Source: Rathayibacter agropyri
Lineage (GTDB): Bacteria > Actinomycetota > Actinomycetes > Actinomycetales > Microbacteriaceae
Assembly: GCF_013249015.1 (NCBI RefSeq)
Contig: NZ_JABRPL010000001.1
Span: 1,128,475 to 1,192,474, forward strand
Direction of reading: 5' to 3'
Length of the DNA: 64,000 nucleotides
Shown piece after piece: positions 47,313 through 56,232 of the stretch. The notes under the pieces were generated by a model. It was not told the origin of the DNA, did no database searches, and saw nothing but the letters and a program-made list of their open reading frames with translations. Within the stretch, counting starts at the first letter, position 1, and each line of letters starts with the position of its first letter. The position numbers were made by a program, and so were the translations under genes.

Positions 47313-48388
47313 TGTCCGCCGCCACGTCGACCATGCCCCTCTCGCTCGAGACCGGCAAACTGCCCAAGGGCACCCCCTGGATGCTGCTTGTCGGCAGCTG
47401 GGTCGTCTTCGCCGCTGTCTTCCTGGTTCTTCAGGCCGCCGGCATGATGAACGACTTCAGCCTCGTTGGCGCAATCTTCTGGGGCACCATCCTGTTCGAT
47501 ATCGCGATCTATGTCGTCTCGCGCCTGGTGGAGGGGGGCCGCAAGGCGGTCGATCGCCTGGTGACATCGCTGGTCGCCACGGCGTTCATCATCGCGCTAC
47601 TGCCGCTGATCTCGCTGCTCTACACGGTCGTCTCCAACGGCTTCGCCCGCTTCGATCCGCTGTTCTTCTCTTCCTCAATGCGCAATGTCATCGACGCCGG
47701 TGGAGGCGCCCTACACGCGATCATCGGCACGGTCGAGATCACGGCGATGGCCGCGCTGATCTCGGTGCCGATCGGCCTGCTCACGTCGATCTACCTGGTC
47801 GAGTACGGCCGCGGCCACCTTGCCCGCGCGATCACGTTCTTCGTCGACGTGATGACGGGCATCCCCTCGATTGTCGCCGGCCTTTTTGCCTACGCACTCT
47901 TCTCCCTGATCCTTGGACCGGGCGTGCGGATGGGCTTCGCCGGTTCGATCGCTCTGGCCGTGCTCATGATCCCCGTGGTTGTCCGCTCGTCGGAGGAAAT
48001 GCTCAAGCTGGTGCCGAACGAGCTGCGCGAAGCGTCCTATGCACTGGGCGTGCCGAAGCGGCTGACGATCGTCAAGATCGTGCTGCCGACCTCCGTCGCC
48101 GGCATTACCACGGGCATCACCCTGGCGATCGCCCGCGTCATCGGCGAGACCGCTCCGCTGCTGATCGTCGCGGGCTTCACCGCCTCGATGAACTACGACC
48201 TGTTCAGCGAGCGAATGATGACGCTGCCGGTGTTCGTCTACACGCAGTACGCGAACCAGGGCCCCGACGCGGAGGCGTTCCTCAACCGAGCGTGGACCGG
48301 CGCTCTGGTGCTCATCCTTATCGTCATGGCGCTGAACCTCGCCGCCCGATTGATCGCGAAGATCTTCGCCCCCAAGCTCGGCCGCTGA
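47312..48388 (+). CDS. pstA: phosphate ABC transporter permease PstA
   Basis: A 358-residue permease. The N-terminal about 90 residues carry two extra helices, and the PstA core has [38 protein letters not shown], the EAA loop [23 protein letters not shown] and [14 protein letters not shown]. It pairs with PstC to form the channel. Confidence 0.96.
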   Translation: MSAATSTMPLSLETGKLPKGTPWMLLVGSWVVFAAVFLVLQAAGMMNDFSLVGAIFWGTILFDIAIYVVSRLVEGGRKAVDRLVTSLVATAFIIALLPLISLLYTVVSNGFARFDPLFFSSSMRNVIDAGGGALHAIIGTVEITAMAALISVPIGLLTSIYLVEYGRGHLARAITFFVDVMTGIPSIVAGLFAYALFSLILGPGVRMGFAGSIALAVLMIPVVVRSSEEMLKLVPNELREASYALGVPKRLTIVKIVLPTSVAGITTGITLAIARVIGETAPLLIVAGFTASMNYDLFSERMMTLPVFVYTQYANQGPDAEAFLNRAWTGALVLILIVMALNLAARLIAKIFAPKLGR

Positions 48389-48431
48389 CACCCCCACCCC
48401 TCGGCTCTGGCCGAAATCCCCGAAGGAAGCA

Positions 48432-49211
48432 ATGTCTAAGCGCATCGAGGTCAACGACCTCAACGTCTACTACAGCCAATTTCTCGCCGTGGAGGGCGTC
48501 TCGCTCGCCATCGAGCCCCGCACCGTCACGGCATTTATCGGCCCCTCCGGCTGCGGCAAGTCGACCTTCCTCCGCACTCTCAACCGCATGCACGAGGTCA
48601 TTCCGGGGGCGCACGTCGAGGGCGAGGTGTTGATCGACGGCAACAACCTCTACGCACCGGGCGTCGACCCGGTCCAGGTTCGCCGTCAGGTGGGCATGGT
48701 GTTCCAGCGCCCCAATCCGTTCCCGACGATGTCCATCCGAGACAACGTGCTCGCCGGGGTCAAGCTCAACAACCGCCGCATCTCGAAGTCGGACGCCGAC
48801 GCGCTCGTCGAGCGCTCCCTCCAGGGCGCGAACCTCTGGAACGAGGTAAAGGACCGCCTCGATAAGCCCGGCTCGGGCCTCTCGGGCGGCCAGCAGCAGC
48901 GCCTGTGCATCGCCCGAGCGATCGCGGTCTCGCCGGACGTCCTCTTGATGGACGAGCCCTGCTCGGCCCTCGACCCGATCTCGACGCTCGCGATCGAGGA
49001 CCTCATTGAGGAGCTGAAGAACGACTACACGATCGTCATCGTGACCCACAACATGCAGCAGGCCTCGCGCGTCTCGGACCGCACCGCGTTCTTCAACATC
49101 GCGGGCACCGGCAAGCCGGGCAAGCTCATCGAGTACGACGACACCGCGACAATGTTCTCGCGCCCATCCGTTCAGGCGACCGAGGACTACGTGTCGGGCC
49201 GCTTCGGCTGA
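48432..49211 (+). CDS. pstB: phosphate ABC transporter ATP-binding protein PstB
   Basis: A 259-residue ATPase of the PstB family. It has Walker [36 protein letters not shown], signature [14 protein letters not shown], Walker [16 protein letters not shown] and switch His [13 protein letters not shown]. Last gene of the pstSCAB operon; ATG follows GAAGGAAG. Confidence 0.98.
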   Translation: MSKRIEVNDLNVYYSQFLAVEGVSLAIEPRTVTAFIGPSGCGKSTFLRTLNRMHEVIPGAHVEGEVLIDGNNLYAPGVDPVQVRRQVGMVFQRPNPFPTMSIRDNVLAGVKLNNRRISKSDADALVERSLQGANLWNEVKDRLDKPGSGLSGGQQQRLCIARAIAVSPDVLLMDEPCSALDPISTLAIEDLIEELKNDYTIVIVTHNMQQASRVSDRTAFFNIAGTGKPGKLIEYDDTATMFSRPSVQATEDYVSGRFG

Positions 49212-49228
49212 TCCTGTCCCGACGATGG

Positions 49229-49262
49229 CGAGAGCCGCACCCCCTCGGGAGTGCGGCTCTCG
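49229..49262. terminator. bidirectional terminator between pstB and rskA
   Basis: Perfect 12-bp stem CGAGAGCCGCAC/GTGCGGCTCTCG with a 10-base loop and further flanking GACGA/TCGTC pairing, in the gap between convergent genes. Confidence 0.8.
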
Positions 49263-49277
49263 TCGTCGTGCGCCGGA

Positions 49278-50117
49278 TCAGGCCGTGTCGATGGCCAGGA
49301 TCGGGTCGGTCGTCGGAGTCACGGAGCCGCCCGCAGCCTCGACCGTCACGGCCACGACCGAGCCCTCGGCCATCGTGCCCTCGAGCGGAGCGACGATGCT
49401 GCCCTCTCCGCCGTCGAACGTGCCTGCCGCGACCGGCCCCGAGGTGCCGATGTACCAGAGCTCGTAGGTCTTGCCCTCCGGCAGCGGCGTCAGGTCGTTC
49501 ACAACGAGAGCCGAGCGGCCGAGCGAACTCGACCAGACCAGCGTGGCCGTTTCACCGGTGGCAACAGTGCCCGTCGTCTCCTGCGCGTCGGGCGCGCTGC
49601 GGATCTGATCGAGTGCCGTCTGCTGCTGCGTCTGACCAGCGACCGGCGAGAGCAGCGGCGGAAGGGTCACTCCGCCGACCACGATCACCGCAGCGGCGGC
49701 CGCCGCAGACAGGTAGGCAGCGGGACGGCTGAACCAACGGCTCTGAGCCCGGTTGGAGGCACTGCCGCTGCCGCTGGAGCGCGTCGCCTGGTCCGGGGTG
49801 GGCGCGACAGGGCGAGGACGGGGCGCGGTGGGCTCTCCCTCCTTGTCGTCGTGCTTGTCACGAGGCAGCTGCGGCGTGGTCGCGATGATCGCCATCAGGT
49901 CGGCCTTGAGCCGGGGGGAAGGCTCGACAGCGGGTGCGTCGGCGACGAGCGCCTCCGCCACCTCGGCGAACGCATTGGCCTCGCCGCGCGCCTCCGGGTG
50001 CTCGGCCAGGAAGCGCCCGTAGCGCTCCTGCTCCTCGGGCGTCAGGATGCCCAGTGCGTGACCCGCCGCAAGATCACGCGGATCGTCCATCCCGTTCGGG
50101 AGTCGCACATCATTCAC
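49278..50117 (-). CDS. rskA: anti-sigma-K factor RskA
   Basis: A 279-residue protein. The N-terminal zinc-less anti-sigma domain has LAAGHALGILTPEEQERYGRF (about 15-80). A Pro-rich linker, one membrane helix (about 137-158) and an extracytoplasmic RskA domain with ALVVNDLTPLPEGKTYELWYIG follow. It sequesters SigK at the membrane until regulated proteolysis releases it. It overlaps the sigK stop by 4 bases (ATGA). Confidence 0.93.
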   Translation of the reverse strand: MNDVRLPNGMDDPRDLAAGHALGILTPEEQERYGRFLAEHPEARGEANAFAEVAEALVADAPAVEPSPRLKADLMAIIATTPQLPRDKHDDKEGEPTAPRPRPVAPTPDQATRSSGSGSASNRAQSRWFSRPAAYLSAAAAAAVIVVGGVTLPPLLSPVAGQTQQQTALDQIRSAPDAQETTGTVATGETATLVWSSSLGRSALVVNDLTPLPEGKTYELWYIGTSGPVAAGTFDGGEGSIVAPLEGTMAEGSVVAVTVEAAGGSVTPTTDPILAIDTA

Positions 50118-50674
50118 AGGGCCACCCCCATTTCTTCTCGAAGTCTGATCATTCCGTCACGCAAGCGTGTCTTGACGGTACCCACGGGGCACTGCAGGAT
50201 CCCCGCGATCTCGCTGTGCGAGTAACCGCCGTAGTACGCCAATTGCAGAGCCTGCCGCTGCAACTGGGTCAGGCGGCCCATGGCGACCGCCACCTTTTCA
50301 TGCTCGAGGGACACCTCCGCCTGCTCGGAGACCTGGTCGTAGTCACGACCGAGATCTCGTATACCGATGCGCATGTCCCTGTCACGGCCTGCCTGGGCCG
50401 CGCGAACCCTGTCGATAGCCCTGCGGTGTGCCATCGTGAGGATCCAGGTCGTCGCGCTTCCTTTATTCGGAGCGAATCGTCCTGCGGTTTGCCAGATCTC
50501 GAGGAAGACCTCCTGGGCCACCTCCTCGGACTGCGAGCGGTCGACGAGTACGCGGGCGATCAGGCCCAAAATTCGCGCTGCCATCTGGTCGTACAACTCG
50601 GAGAAGGCGGCCTGTTCGCCCGTGGCAATGCGCTCGAGCAGCGCCGCGGCATCCGCTGTGGTGTCGTCCGTCAT
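50114..50674 (-). CDS. sigK: ECF RNA polymerase sigma factor SigK
   Basis: ATG 50674 overlaps the stop of the upstream membrane gene. The 186-residue product has sigma region 2 (FSELYDQMAARILGLIARV, DRSQSEEVAQEVFLEIWQ, WILTMAHRRAIDRVR) and region 4 (LTQLQRQALQLAYYGGYSHSEIA, PVGTVKTRLRDGMIRL). It directs transcription of its own operon and a small envelope/redox regulon in mycobacteria; targets here are unknown. Confidence 0.95.
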   Translation of the reverse strand: MTDDTTADAAALLERIATGEQAAFSELYDQMAARILGLIARVLVDRSQSEEVAQEVFLEIWQTAGRFAPNKGSATTWILTMAHRRAIDRVRAAQAGRDRDMRIGIRDLGRDYDQVSEQAEVSLEHEKVAVAMGRLTQLQRQALQLAYYGGYSHSEIAGILQCPVGTVKTRLRDGMIRLREEMGVAL

Positions 50675-51108
50675 GAACCCTGCCTCGCCCGCGCCCGGGC
50701 AGAACGATTTCGCGTCATCCAGAAGGCTGTCACGGCGAGGCCCGCGACGACGACCGACACCTCGAGAGGGTGCGTGACGAATCGGATGTCGAGATCGACC
50801 GGGCCGATGTCGACGAGCGCCGACGAGCGGAGTCTGGGGGCCAGCCAGAGCGAGATGACGGCGACGCCAGCCGCTGTCAGCCCTGCGTAGCTGCGCGGGC
50901 GCACAAGCACCCAGACGCCGGCCACGATGTCGAGTGCGGCCAGCGTCCGCATCACAGCGCCCTGCGACACCGACACTCCGGCTGCAAACTGCGCACCCTC
51001 GGCCGAATCGACACCGCCCGCGGCAAGGAGGTAGAGCGTGGCAACGAGGAGCAAGCCTGCCCCTGCCCAGACGCGCGCTCCGATCCGGAACGCTCTGCTG
51101 TTCTTCAT
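50671..51108 (-). CDS. four-helix membrane protein of the sigK operon
   Basis: A 145-residue hydrophobic protein with helices near 11-31, 52-68, 75-92 and 112-130, and Arg-rich C-terminus RNRSARARARQGS. Its stop overlaps the sigK ATG (ATGA), so translation is coupled. It could sense or transmit the SigK signal; the family is not recognised. Two tandem 15-base-period repeats precede its start. Confidence 0.75.
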   Translation of the reverse strand: MKNSRAFRIGARVWAGAGLLLVATLYLLAAGGVDSAEGAQFAAGVSVSQGAVMRTLAALDIVAGVWVLVRPRSYAGLTAAGVAVISLWLAPRLRSSALVDIGPVDLDIRFVTHPLEVSVVVAGLAVTAFWMTRNRSARARARQGS

Positions 51109-51119
51109 CCCGGTATCGC

Positions 51120-51148
51120 CTGTCTGTAGGGACCCTGTCTGTAGGGAC
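51120..51148. repeat. tandem repeat in the sigK-operon promoter region
   Basis: The 14-base unit CTGTCTGTAGGGAC occurs at 51120-51133 and again at 51135-51148 (period 15). It lies 12-40 bases upstream of the first gene of the sigK operon and could be a duplicated operator or part of the -35/-10 region. Confidence 0.6.
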
Positions 51149-51375
51149 TCTGGTGAGGATCGACTCCTCCTGGGCCCCTCGCCTCACGCACCGCGCGGCG
51201 TGCCGCGGTGCGAGCAGAGAAGGGGCCGGACCGCAGGAACGCCTCTCGGCGCGAGGCCGCTCGAAGCGGCTATAAGTGGAGCCCGGGGTTACTGCGATCC
51301 GGCCTCGCTGAGTCTAACAAACGCCTCCCATCTGCTCGCGAGTGGCGTTCGCCGCGCGTGAACGGGGCCAGGCGC

Positions 51376-52005
51376 TTAGTCGAGGGAGCCGCTGCGCCAG
51401 AGCCGCGCGCAGCCCGCCAGTTCCGCCGCCGTGGTCGAGAGCCGCAGGGCTCGTGTGGTCAGCTCGCTCGCGCGCCCAGCGTCTACCAACTCGACATCGT
51501 CTGCCACGGAGGCGGCTCCGGAGGCGCTCACTCGGCAGAACGCTGCCGCGCGATCCAGCGCCACCGCAAAGTCGCCGTCGAAGACACCGCGGAGGATCCG
51601 GTCGGCCAGCTCAGTGATTTCGGCTGGGCCCGTCGGGGTGCTCGCGCCGGCGACGACCGGGTCGATCGTCACCGAGAGGTCGACTCCGCGCTGGTAGAGG
51701 AAGCTCGTGCTGTCCGGATCCTGGCGGATGACGAGACGCAGCAGGTACAGGCGCCACAGCGCGCCCGGGAGGCTCGCGGCGTTCGAGCGTGCCCAGAGTT
51801 CAGCAAGCGCATCGATGCCGTTGTGATCGGTGTACTCAACCAACCGGTCGATGATGACGGGGTCGGGGTCGCTGCGGACGCGGCTCAGTAGTGCGATCGC
51901 CGTCTCGTGAGCGACGCGGCTGATCTGGGCGGGGTCCTCTCCTCCCTGGAACGCCTCGAAGACGTGGGAGGGGAACTTGGTCGGCTTGTGGAAGCCGTCT
52001 GTCAT
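51376..52005 (-). CDS. conserved actinobacterial protein of unknown function
   Basis: The start at MTDGFHKPTKFPSHVFEAFQG gives 209 residues, mostly helical. Conserved-looking parts are VAHETAIALLSRVRSDPDP and WARSNAASLPGALWRLYLLR. Relatives are often mislabelled as an RNA polymerase subunit, but no polymerase motif is present. I cannot assign a function. It is divergent from tRNA-Lys. Confidence 0.75.
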   Translation of the reverse strand: MTDGFHKPTKFPSHVFEAFQGGEDPAQISRVAHETAIALLSRVRSDPDPVIIDRLVEYTDHNGIDALAELWARSNAASLPGALWRLYLLRLVIRQDPDSTSFLYQRGVDLSVTIDPVVAGASTPTGPAEITELADRILRGVFDGDFAVALDRAAAFCRVSASGAASVADDVELVDAGRASELTTRALRLSTTAAELAGCARLWRSGSLD

Positions 52006-52136
52006 GGGGCCGCCTTCCGCGGTCATGCACACGGTCGCTCTCGCGCCCGCATATCGGTGGGTTCGAGGAGGGTAACGCGTGCTCCTGCGCCACTATGCCC
52101 TGCAGCCCTTCGCCGGGGCGCTACCCTGGACCCCGC

Positions 52137-52212
52137 GGGCCTCTAGCTCAGTTGGCAGAGCAGCGGACTTTTAATCCGCGGGTCGTCGGTTCGAGCCCGA
52201 CGGGGCCCACCA
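52137..52212 (+). tRNA. tRNA-Lys (anticodon TTT)
   Basis: Cloverleaf with acceptor GGGCCTC/GGGGCCC (one G-T), D-arm GCTC/GAGC, anticodon loop CTTTTAA (anticodon TTT), T-loop TTCGAGC, and encoded CCA at 52210-52212. The first gene of the inserted element starts 84 bases downstream on the same strand with no terminator between. Confidence 0.96.
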
Positions 52213-52260
52213 GTAACGGCGCGGAAGTAGGCCTCTAGCGGGGGCTCCGATGGGTAACAA

Positions 52261-52277
52261 CCCCTCCAAAACCCCTC
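52261..52277. repeat. left bracket repeat of the tRNA-Lys element
   Basis: CCCCTCCAAAACCCCTC, matching 63671-63688 except for one inserted T. It lies 48 bases past the tRNA-Lys gene and 19 bases before the first element gene. It may be an attachment-related direct repeat, although it is not the tRNA 3' end itself. Confidence 0.4.
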
Positions 52278-52295
52278 GCTCTGCCACACTGAGGC

Positions 52296-53354
52296 GTGCA
52301 TAGCCGCAAAGACCTATCTGAAGCCATCCGCGTTCGTGAGGCGGTCCGAGACAGGCGGCCCTCCCTCTACGAGCCAGCCGCCCTCGCTGAAGATCCGACG
52401 TACTTCAGTCCGGAGCAGCTAGAGGCGATACTCAGCTCCGCTCTCGTCGACTCAGAAGATCTGGCTGATTTGCCAGTACGCACTCGCTCGAAGGTAGCGA
52501 AGACTGTGGTCGCCGAGACTCTCGGGTACCTAGCGCCCCTCAGTTTCCAGAAGACACAACCTCGCCTTCCGCATCCCAACCTGGATGTCTACGTGCAGCA
52601 GGCGAACAATCTTCAAGTTTGGAACGCTGAGCTGGACGCGGCTCGCCGATATGTGGTCATCGGGCTAGACAGTGCGGGGATCGTGCACGCAGTACGCGTT
52701 ATTGCTGGGGCGGACCTCACCGCATACGACACCACTGGAACCCTCACCAGTAAGTTCCAAGCCGCCCGGCTTGGAGATGGCGCATCAAAGTTGGTTTCAC
52801 GCCAGGACACCTTCCACTTCAACTCAACACTTCAACCCAGTGCGTCTCTGACCACTACCGAGGGGGTATCACCAGTAGCTCGTCCCCTGCCGGGTAAGGT
52901 GCTGTCGATCGCGGCAGTCTATGACGCCCTACTGACCCTAATCGGGGCGACCTTTGCTGATCCTGGGCTCACCCAGGAACGCTTGCGCGGAGAGGTGGTC
53001 CATCGGGCGGCATGTCAAGCACTTGGACTAGCAAACTTCGCCGACAATGGACAATTCCCAGACATCCTTTCCCAAGTCGTCGAGGTTAAATTGCAACTGG
53101 CTCGAACGGTCGACTTGGGCCTTGAGCTCCCAAGCTCCAATACCCCAATCGCCTCCCTAGACGGACGGCTGGCAGCAAGAGATGTGCGTTATGCCATCTT
53201 CTACGGAGAACGCGATAGCCCAGTCAGCTTCACCGTTACATCCTTAGTGCTGACGACGGGTGCCGAGTTTTTCACCGAGTATCAACAATTCGGAGGTCGC
53301 GTGTCAAACTCAAAACTCCAGCTACGACTGCCATCGAACTTCTATAGAAGCTAG
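52296..53354 (+). CDS. putative type II restriction endonuclease, PD-(D/E)XK type
   Basis: The 352-residue product (GTG start) has a likely nuclease core near residues 253-268: GQFPDI, ten residues, then EVKLQ, the PD...ExK pattern. No other domain is recognised. It is convergent with a DNA adenine methyltransferase gene and shares the four bases CTAG (53351-53354) as overlapping stop codons, so the two form a restriction-modification pair. Codon usage is less GC-biased than neighbouring core genes. There is no clear ribosome binding site; transcription could read through from tRNA-Lys. Recognition sequence unknown. Confidence 0.75.
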   Translation: MHSRKDLSEAIRVREAVRDRRPSLYEPAALAEDPTYFSPEQLEAILSSALVDSEDLADLPVRTRSKVAKTVVAETLGYLAPLSFQKTQPRLPHPNLDVYVQQANNLQVWNAELDAARRYVVIGLDSAGIVHAVRVIAGADLTAYDTTGTLTSKFQAARLGDGASKLVSRQDTFHFNSTLQPSASLTTTEGVSPVARPLPGKVLSIAAVYDALLTLIGATFADPGLTQERLRGEVVHRAACQALGLANFADNGQFPDILSQVVEVKLQLARTVDLGLELPSSNTPIASLDGRLAARDVRYAIFYGERDSPVSFTVTSLVLTTGAEFFTEYQQFGGRVSNSKLQLRLPSNFYRS

Positions 53355-55027
53355 AAGAGCGAATCGCTTGCCACGAGCTGGGTGTCGAACGCAGCCTCTA
53401 CTAGTCGATCAAGCTCATCGAGCACCTCTTGCGTGACGGAACCGCCGGAATCAACTAGAGACTTGACCAAACGGATTATGTCGACCGACTCAGGGGTAGT
53501 CGGATTCGGTACAGGAAAGCGACTGACGTATTGGGAAATCCAACGCCGTCGATTCGAGTACAATTTATTACCACAAACGTGGTCGTAGAACCTTATCGCC
53601 GTAGTGGAGTTGGCAACACCAAGCATCAACATAGCGAGATCCTCGCTACCGATGTCATCCACGGAGATCCAGTAGCAGTCTCCGTTCACAACTGCACCAG
53701 AGCGGTCGAACGCGAACTTTGGAAGTTCACTAATGTCGGGGAATACAAGTTTTGGCCGAGCCCACTGGGCAGGTTTCTGAGGTACCCAAATCTCGTACCA
53801 CTGCCGCCCGCCGTCAAGCACGTACTTGCGTCCTTCCAGGCGCTCTCTATGAGCTTCCAAGTAGGACATCGCCCTCGGATAGTGCGCCATGTCAACAACA
53901 GTGCGGCGCTCCTGGTCGAGGTGGTATGGATAAAGTACGGACAGCCTCCCCGGCTTGAATTGCCACATCGTGATGTTGTGGTGGGTTGTCAGCGGCAGCA
54001 ACAGGTCTTCTTCCGGCATTTCCGCCTCTGGCATTTCCCTCCAACGGTCGCTGATGAACACGGAGTCGGCCGTCGTCTTAATCCCCACGCGGATTTTGGC
54101 AATTTCACCGAACGTCTTCCAGGTGCCTACTGACAGCGCGTCAAACCAGACCTTTTCCTCGGTGCCACCCATTCTCCAGGGAACGGAACCCTGAGCGCCT
54201 TGCTGGAGCGTGCCCGCGCGTACCTCAAAGGTCCGACCATCCCAAGTTGCCATGCCGCGCCCCCGAGCATTGAGCACGTCGAATAAATCCGGGCCGTCGG
54301 AGGAAGCGGATGACTCGTACGCCGTCATGTAGAGGCCCACAGGAGTGGACTCTTTCAAGTCTTTCTGCACGGCGATGACTACCGCGGGCAGAACTGCTGC
54401 GCCGAACATTTTGGTGTCCCCGAGGTCGTACAGTTCCAGTGGTGTGAGATGTGTCTCAAAAACGGCACGGACGTTCGCACCTGCCTTCGTCGACAAGAAG
54501 CGATTGGAACAAAGCAATGCGAGCGCGCCGTTGTCATTCAGTAGTCGCGGAGCGATCGAGACGAAGGGATGAGTAAGATCAATTCGTCCGGTAAGTCCAT
54601 ACTTTTCAGCGAGCACCTGCGTCGTTGCGGCCCCAAGTTGCTGTGTTCGCACATAAGGGGGATTTGTAATGATCGCATCGAAGCTTGCAGAAGGCAGCTC
54701 ATCGGAGGCAAGCAGGAAGTCTCGGCATTCAAAGGTCGCATCAACTCCAAGAGCCGCTGCGCGCTCCCTCGCGACTGCAATTGCAACTTCGTCGATGTCG
54801 TAACCGACCAGTTGAAGGCTTACCTCGTGCCCCCTCTGCTCGAAAGAGCGCGCCATCGCAAGCAGTAGCTCACCGTCACCGCATGCAGGATCGAGCACGC
54901 GAAGTACTGGCCCTTCTAGGCTCAGGGTCGCCAGAAGCCGCCGTGCCAAGAAGTTTGCGAGGAGTGCGGGTGTGTAGTGCTGGCCGTGCCGCTTCCGAGT
55001 TGCAGCCTGGGTTTGTTCGAGAGTCAT
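53351..55027 (-). CDS. N6-adenine DNA methyltransferase of the restriction-modification system
   Basis: The 558-residue enzyme has HGQHYTPALLANFLARRLL at the N-terminus and SAM motif I LDPACGDGELLLAMA (about 45-59). The catalytic N6-adenine motif IV is in DAIITNPPYVRTQQLG (about 119-134). A large C-terminal target-recognition region follows. This order (motif I before IV, TRD last) is the gamma class. It protects host DNA from the convergent nuclease. It is the last gene of a run that starts with the recombinases and overlaps the integrase stop by 4 bases (ATGA). Confidence 0.9.
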   Translation of the reverse strand: MTLEQTQAATRKRHGQHYTPALLANFLARRLLATLSLEGPVLRVLDPACGDGELLLAMARSFEQRGHEVSLQLVGYDIDEVAIAVARERAAALGVDATFECRDFLLASDELPSASFDAIITNPPYVRTQQLGAATTQVLAEKYGLTGRIDLTHPFVSIAPRLLNDNGALALLCSNRFLSTKAGANVRAVFETHLTPLELYDLGDTKMFGAAVLPAVVIAVQKDLKESTPVGLYMTAYESSASSDGPDLFDVLNARGRGMATWDGRTFEVRAGTLQQGAQGSVPWRMGGTEEKVWFDALSVGTWKTFGEIAKIRVGIKTTADSVFISDRWREMPEAEMPEEDLLLPLTTHHNITMWQFKPGRLSVLYPYHLDQERRTVVDMAHYPRAMSYLEAHRERLEGRKYVLDGGRQWYEIWVPQKPAQWARPKLVFPDISELPKFAFDRSGAVVNGDCYWISVDDIGSEDLAMLMLGVANSTTAIRFYDHVCGNKLYSNRRRWISQYVSRFPVPNPTTPESVDIIRLVKSLVDSGGSVTQEVLDELDRLVEAAFDTQLVASDSLF

Positions 55028-56232
55028 GCGAGGCCTTCCGAGGTCAAGACGTCAAGGTTACGCGCGTCCGGCGACAGCTCCCGTCGGAGGTCGCGATCGA
55101 GCGCAACGAAGGCGTCAAAACGGGCAACGTGGGAGGTGTAGTCGGTGGCGTAGAGGTGGGCGTAGATCGTGTCCGTTGTGGTCACGTTCGAGTGGCCAAG
55201 CCACCGGCTCACCTCGTACGGCTGGAACCCCGCGGCCAGCCAGAGGGATGCGGCCGTGTGGCGGAGGTCGTGCACGCGCATGTCGGGCAGCTTCGCGGCG
55301 GCGAGCGCGGGACGGAAGTAGTTCCGGCGGAAGCTCGCGTTGTCCATGACCCGCGAGTAGTCCGGGCGGCGCCGCCCGCCGACCGCCCGCCCCGGCCAGA
55401 ACAGCGCTGAGGGGTCGCCGGAGTGCGGGTGCTGGAGGAGGTACCGGCACAGGTCCGCGATCAGGCCGCTGTGCATCAGCGGGACGTCGCGGGTCGAGCG
55501 CTTCGACTTGGGCGTGCCGGCTACCCACTCCCCCGCGACGTGCTGCATCGTCTGGCGAACCTGCACGTGGCCGCGGGCGAGGTTGACGTCTTGGACGCGG
55601 AGCCCAGCCAGCTCGCCCGCCCGAAGGCCGGTATAGGCGGCGAAGCGGACCAGCATGTCGTACGGCGCCGAGTCGGCCAGCTTCCCGGCGAGCGCTTCGA
55701 CCTGAGCCGTCGCGAGGAAGGTTGGAGCGAACTGTCCGGCGTCGTGGTTCTTCGGCAGCTTCACCCCGTCGCAGGGGTTGTAGGAGATGAGCCGGTCGTG
55801 GAGGGCGTGCTTACAGACCTTCCGGAGCGCCACGTAGCAGTGGTGCACCGTCATCGGCGCCAGCCCCTCGGCATGCAGGTCCCCAACCCAGGCCTGCACG
55901 TCGGCGCGGGTGAGCGTGGCAATGCGCCGCTTCCCGAACCGGGGCAGCACCCGACCTGAATAGAGCAGCTCGGCTGACCGGTACGTGCGCGGTTTCAGCT
56001 CCGGCTTGCTTGCAGCCAACGACGCGGCGACCACCTCGGCGACGGTTTTCGAGTTCTTCACCAGCGGCTCGGTGCTCGCACCACGTTCTAGCTCGGACTC
56101 CACCTTGAGAGCGAAGCGCTCGGCCTCGCGCTTCACGGTGAATGTCCGCTGCTTGAACCCGCCGTTGCCGTCCCGCCATCGGACTTCGTAGGCAGTCCCA
56201 ACCTTGCGGTTGACCTGTCGAACGTTCGCCAT
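55024..56232 (-). CDS. int: tyrosine site-specific integrase
   Basis: A 402-residue integrase. The N-terminal arm-binding region has GTAYEVRWRDGNGGFKQRTF, then the SAM-like core-binding domain. The catalytic domain has the first Arg in AAYTGLRAGELAGLRV, the HxLRHT box in VHDLRHTAASLWLA, and LGHSNVTTTDTIYAHL with His and the nucleophilic Tyr. It should insert the element, most likely at tRNA-Lys about 2.8 kb away. The start shares one base with the resolvase stop (TGATG). Confidence 0.95.
   Translation of the reverse strand: MANVRQVNRKVGTAYEVRWRDGNGGFKQRTFTVKREAERFALKVESELERGASTEPLVKNSKTVAEVVAASLAASKPELKPRTYRSAELLYSGRVLPRFGKRRIATLTRADVQAWVGDLHAEGLAPMTVHHCYVALRKVCKHALHDRLISYNPCDGVKLPKNHDAGQFAPTFLATAQVEALAGKLADSAPYDMLVRFAAYTGLRAGELAGLRVQDVNLARGHVQVRQTMQHVAGEWVAGTPKSKRSTRDVPLMHSGLIADLCRYLLQHPHSGDPSALFWPGRAVGGRRRPDYSRVMDNASFRRNYFRPALAAAKLPDMRVHDLRHTAASLWLAAGFQPYEVSRWLGHSNVTTTDTIYAHLYATDYTSHVARFDAFVALDRDLRRELSPDARNLDVLTSEGLA

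Noticed and set aside
51376-52005. RNA polymerase beta subunit (a label often given to relatives)
   Set aside because: Length and motifs do not fit any RNA polymerase subunit.
52178-52212. tRNA-Lys 3' end as a direct-repeat attachment site within the window
   Set aside because: I searched for a second copy of the T-arm/acceptor sequence to the right end of the window and found none; the only bracketing repeat lies outside the tRNA.
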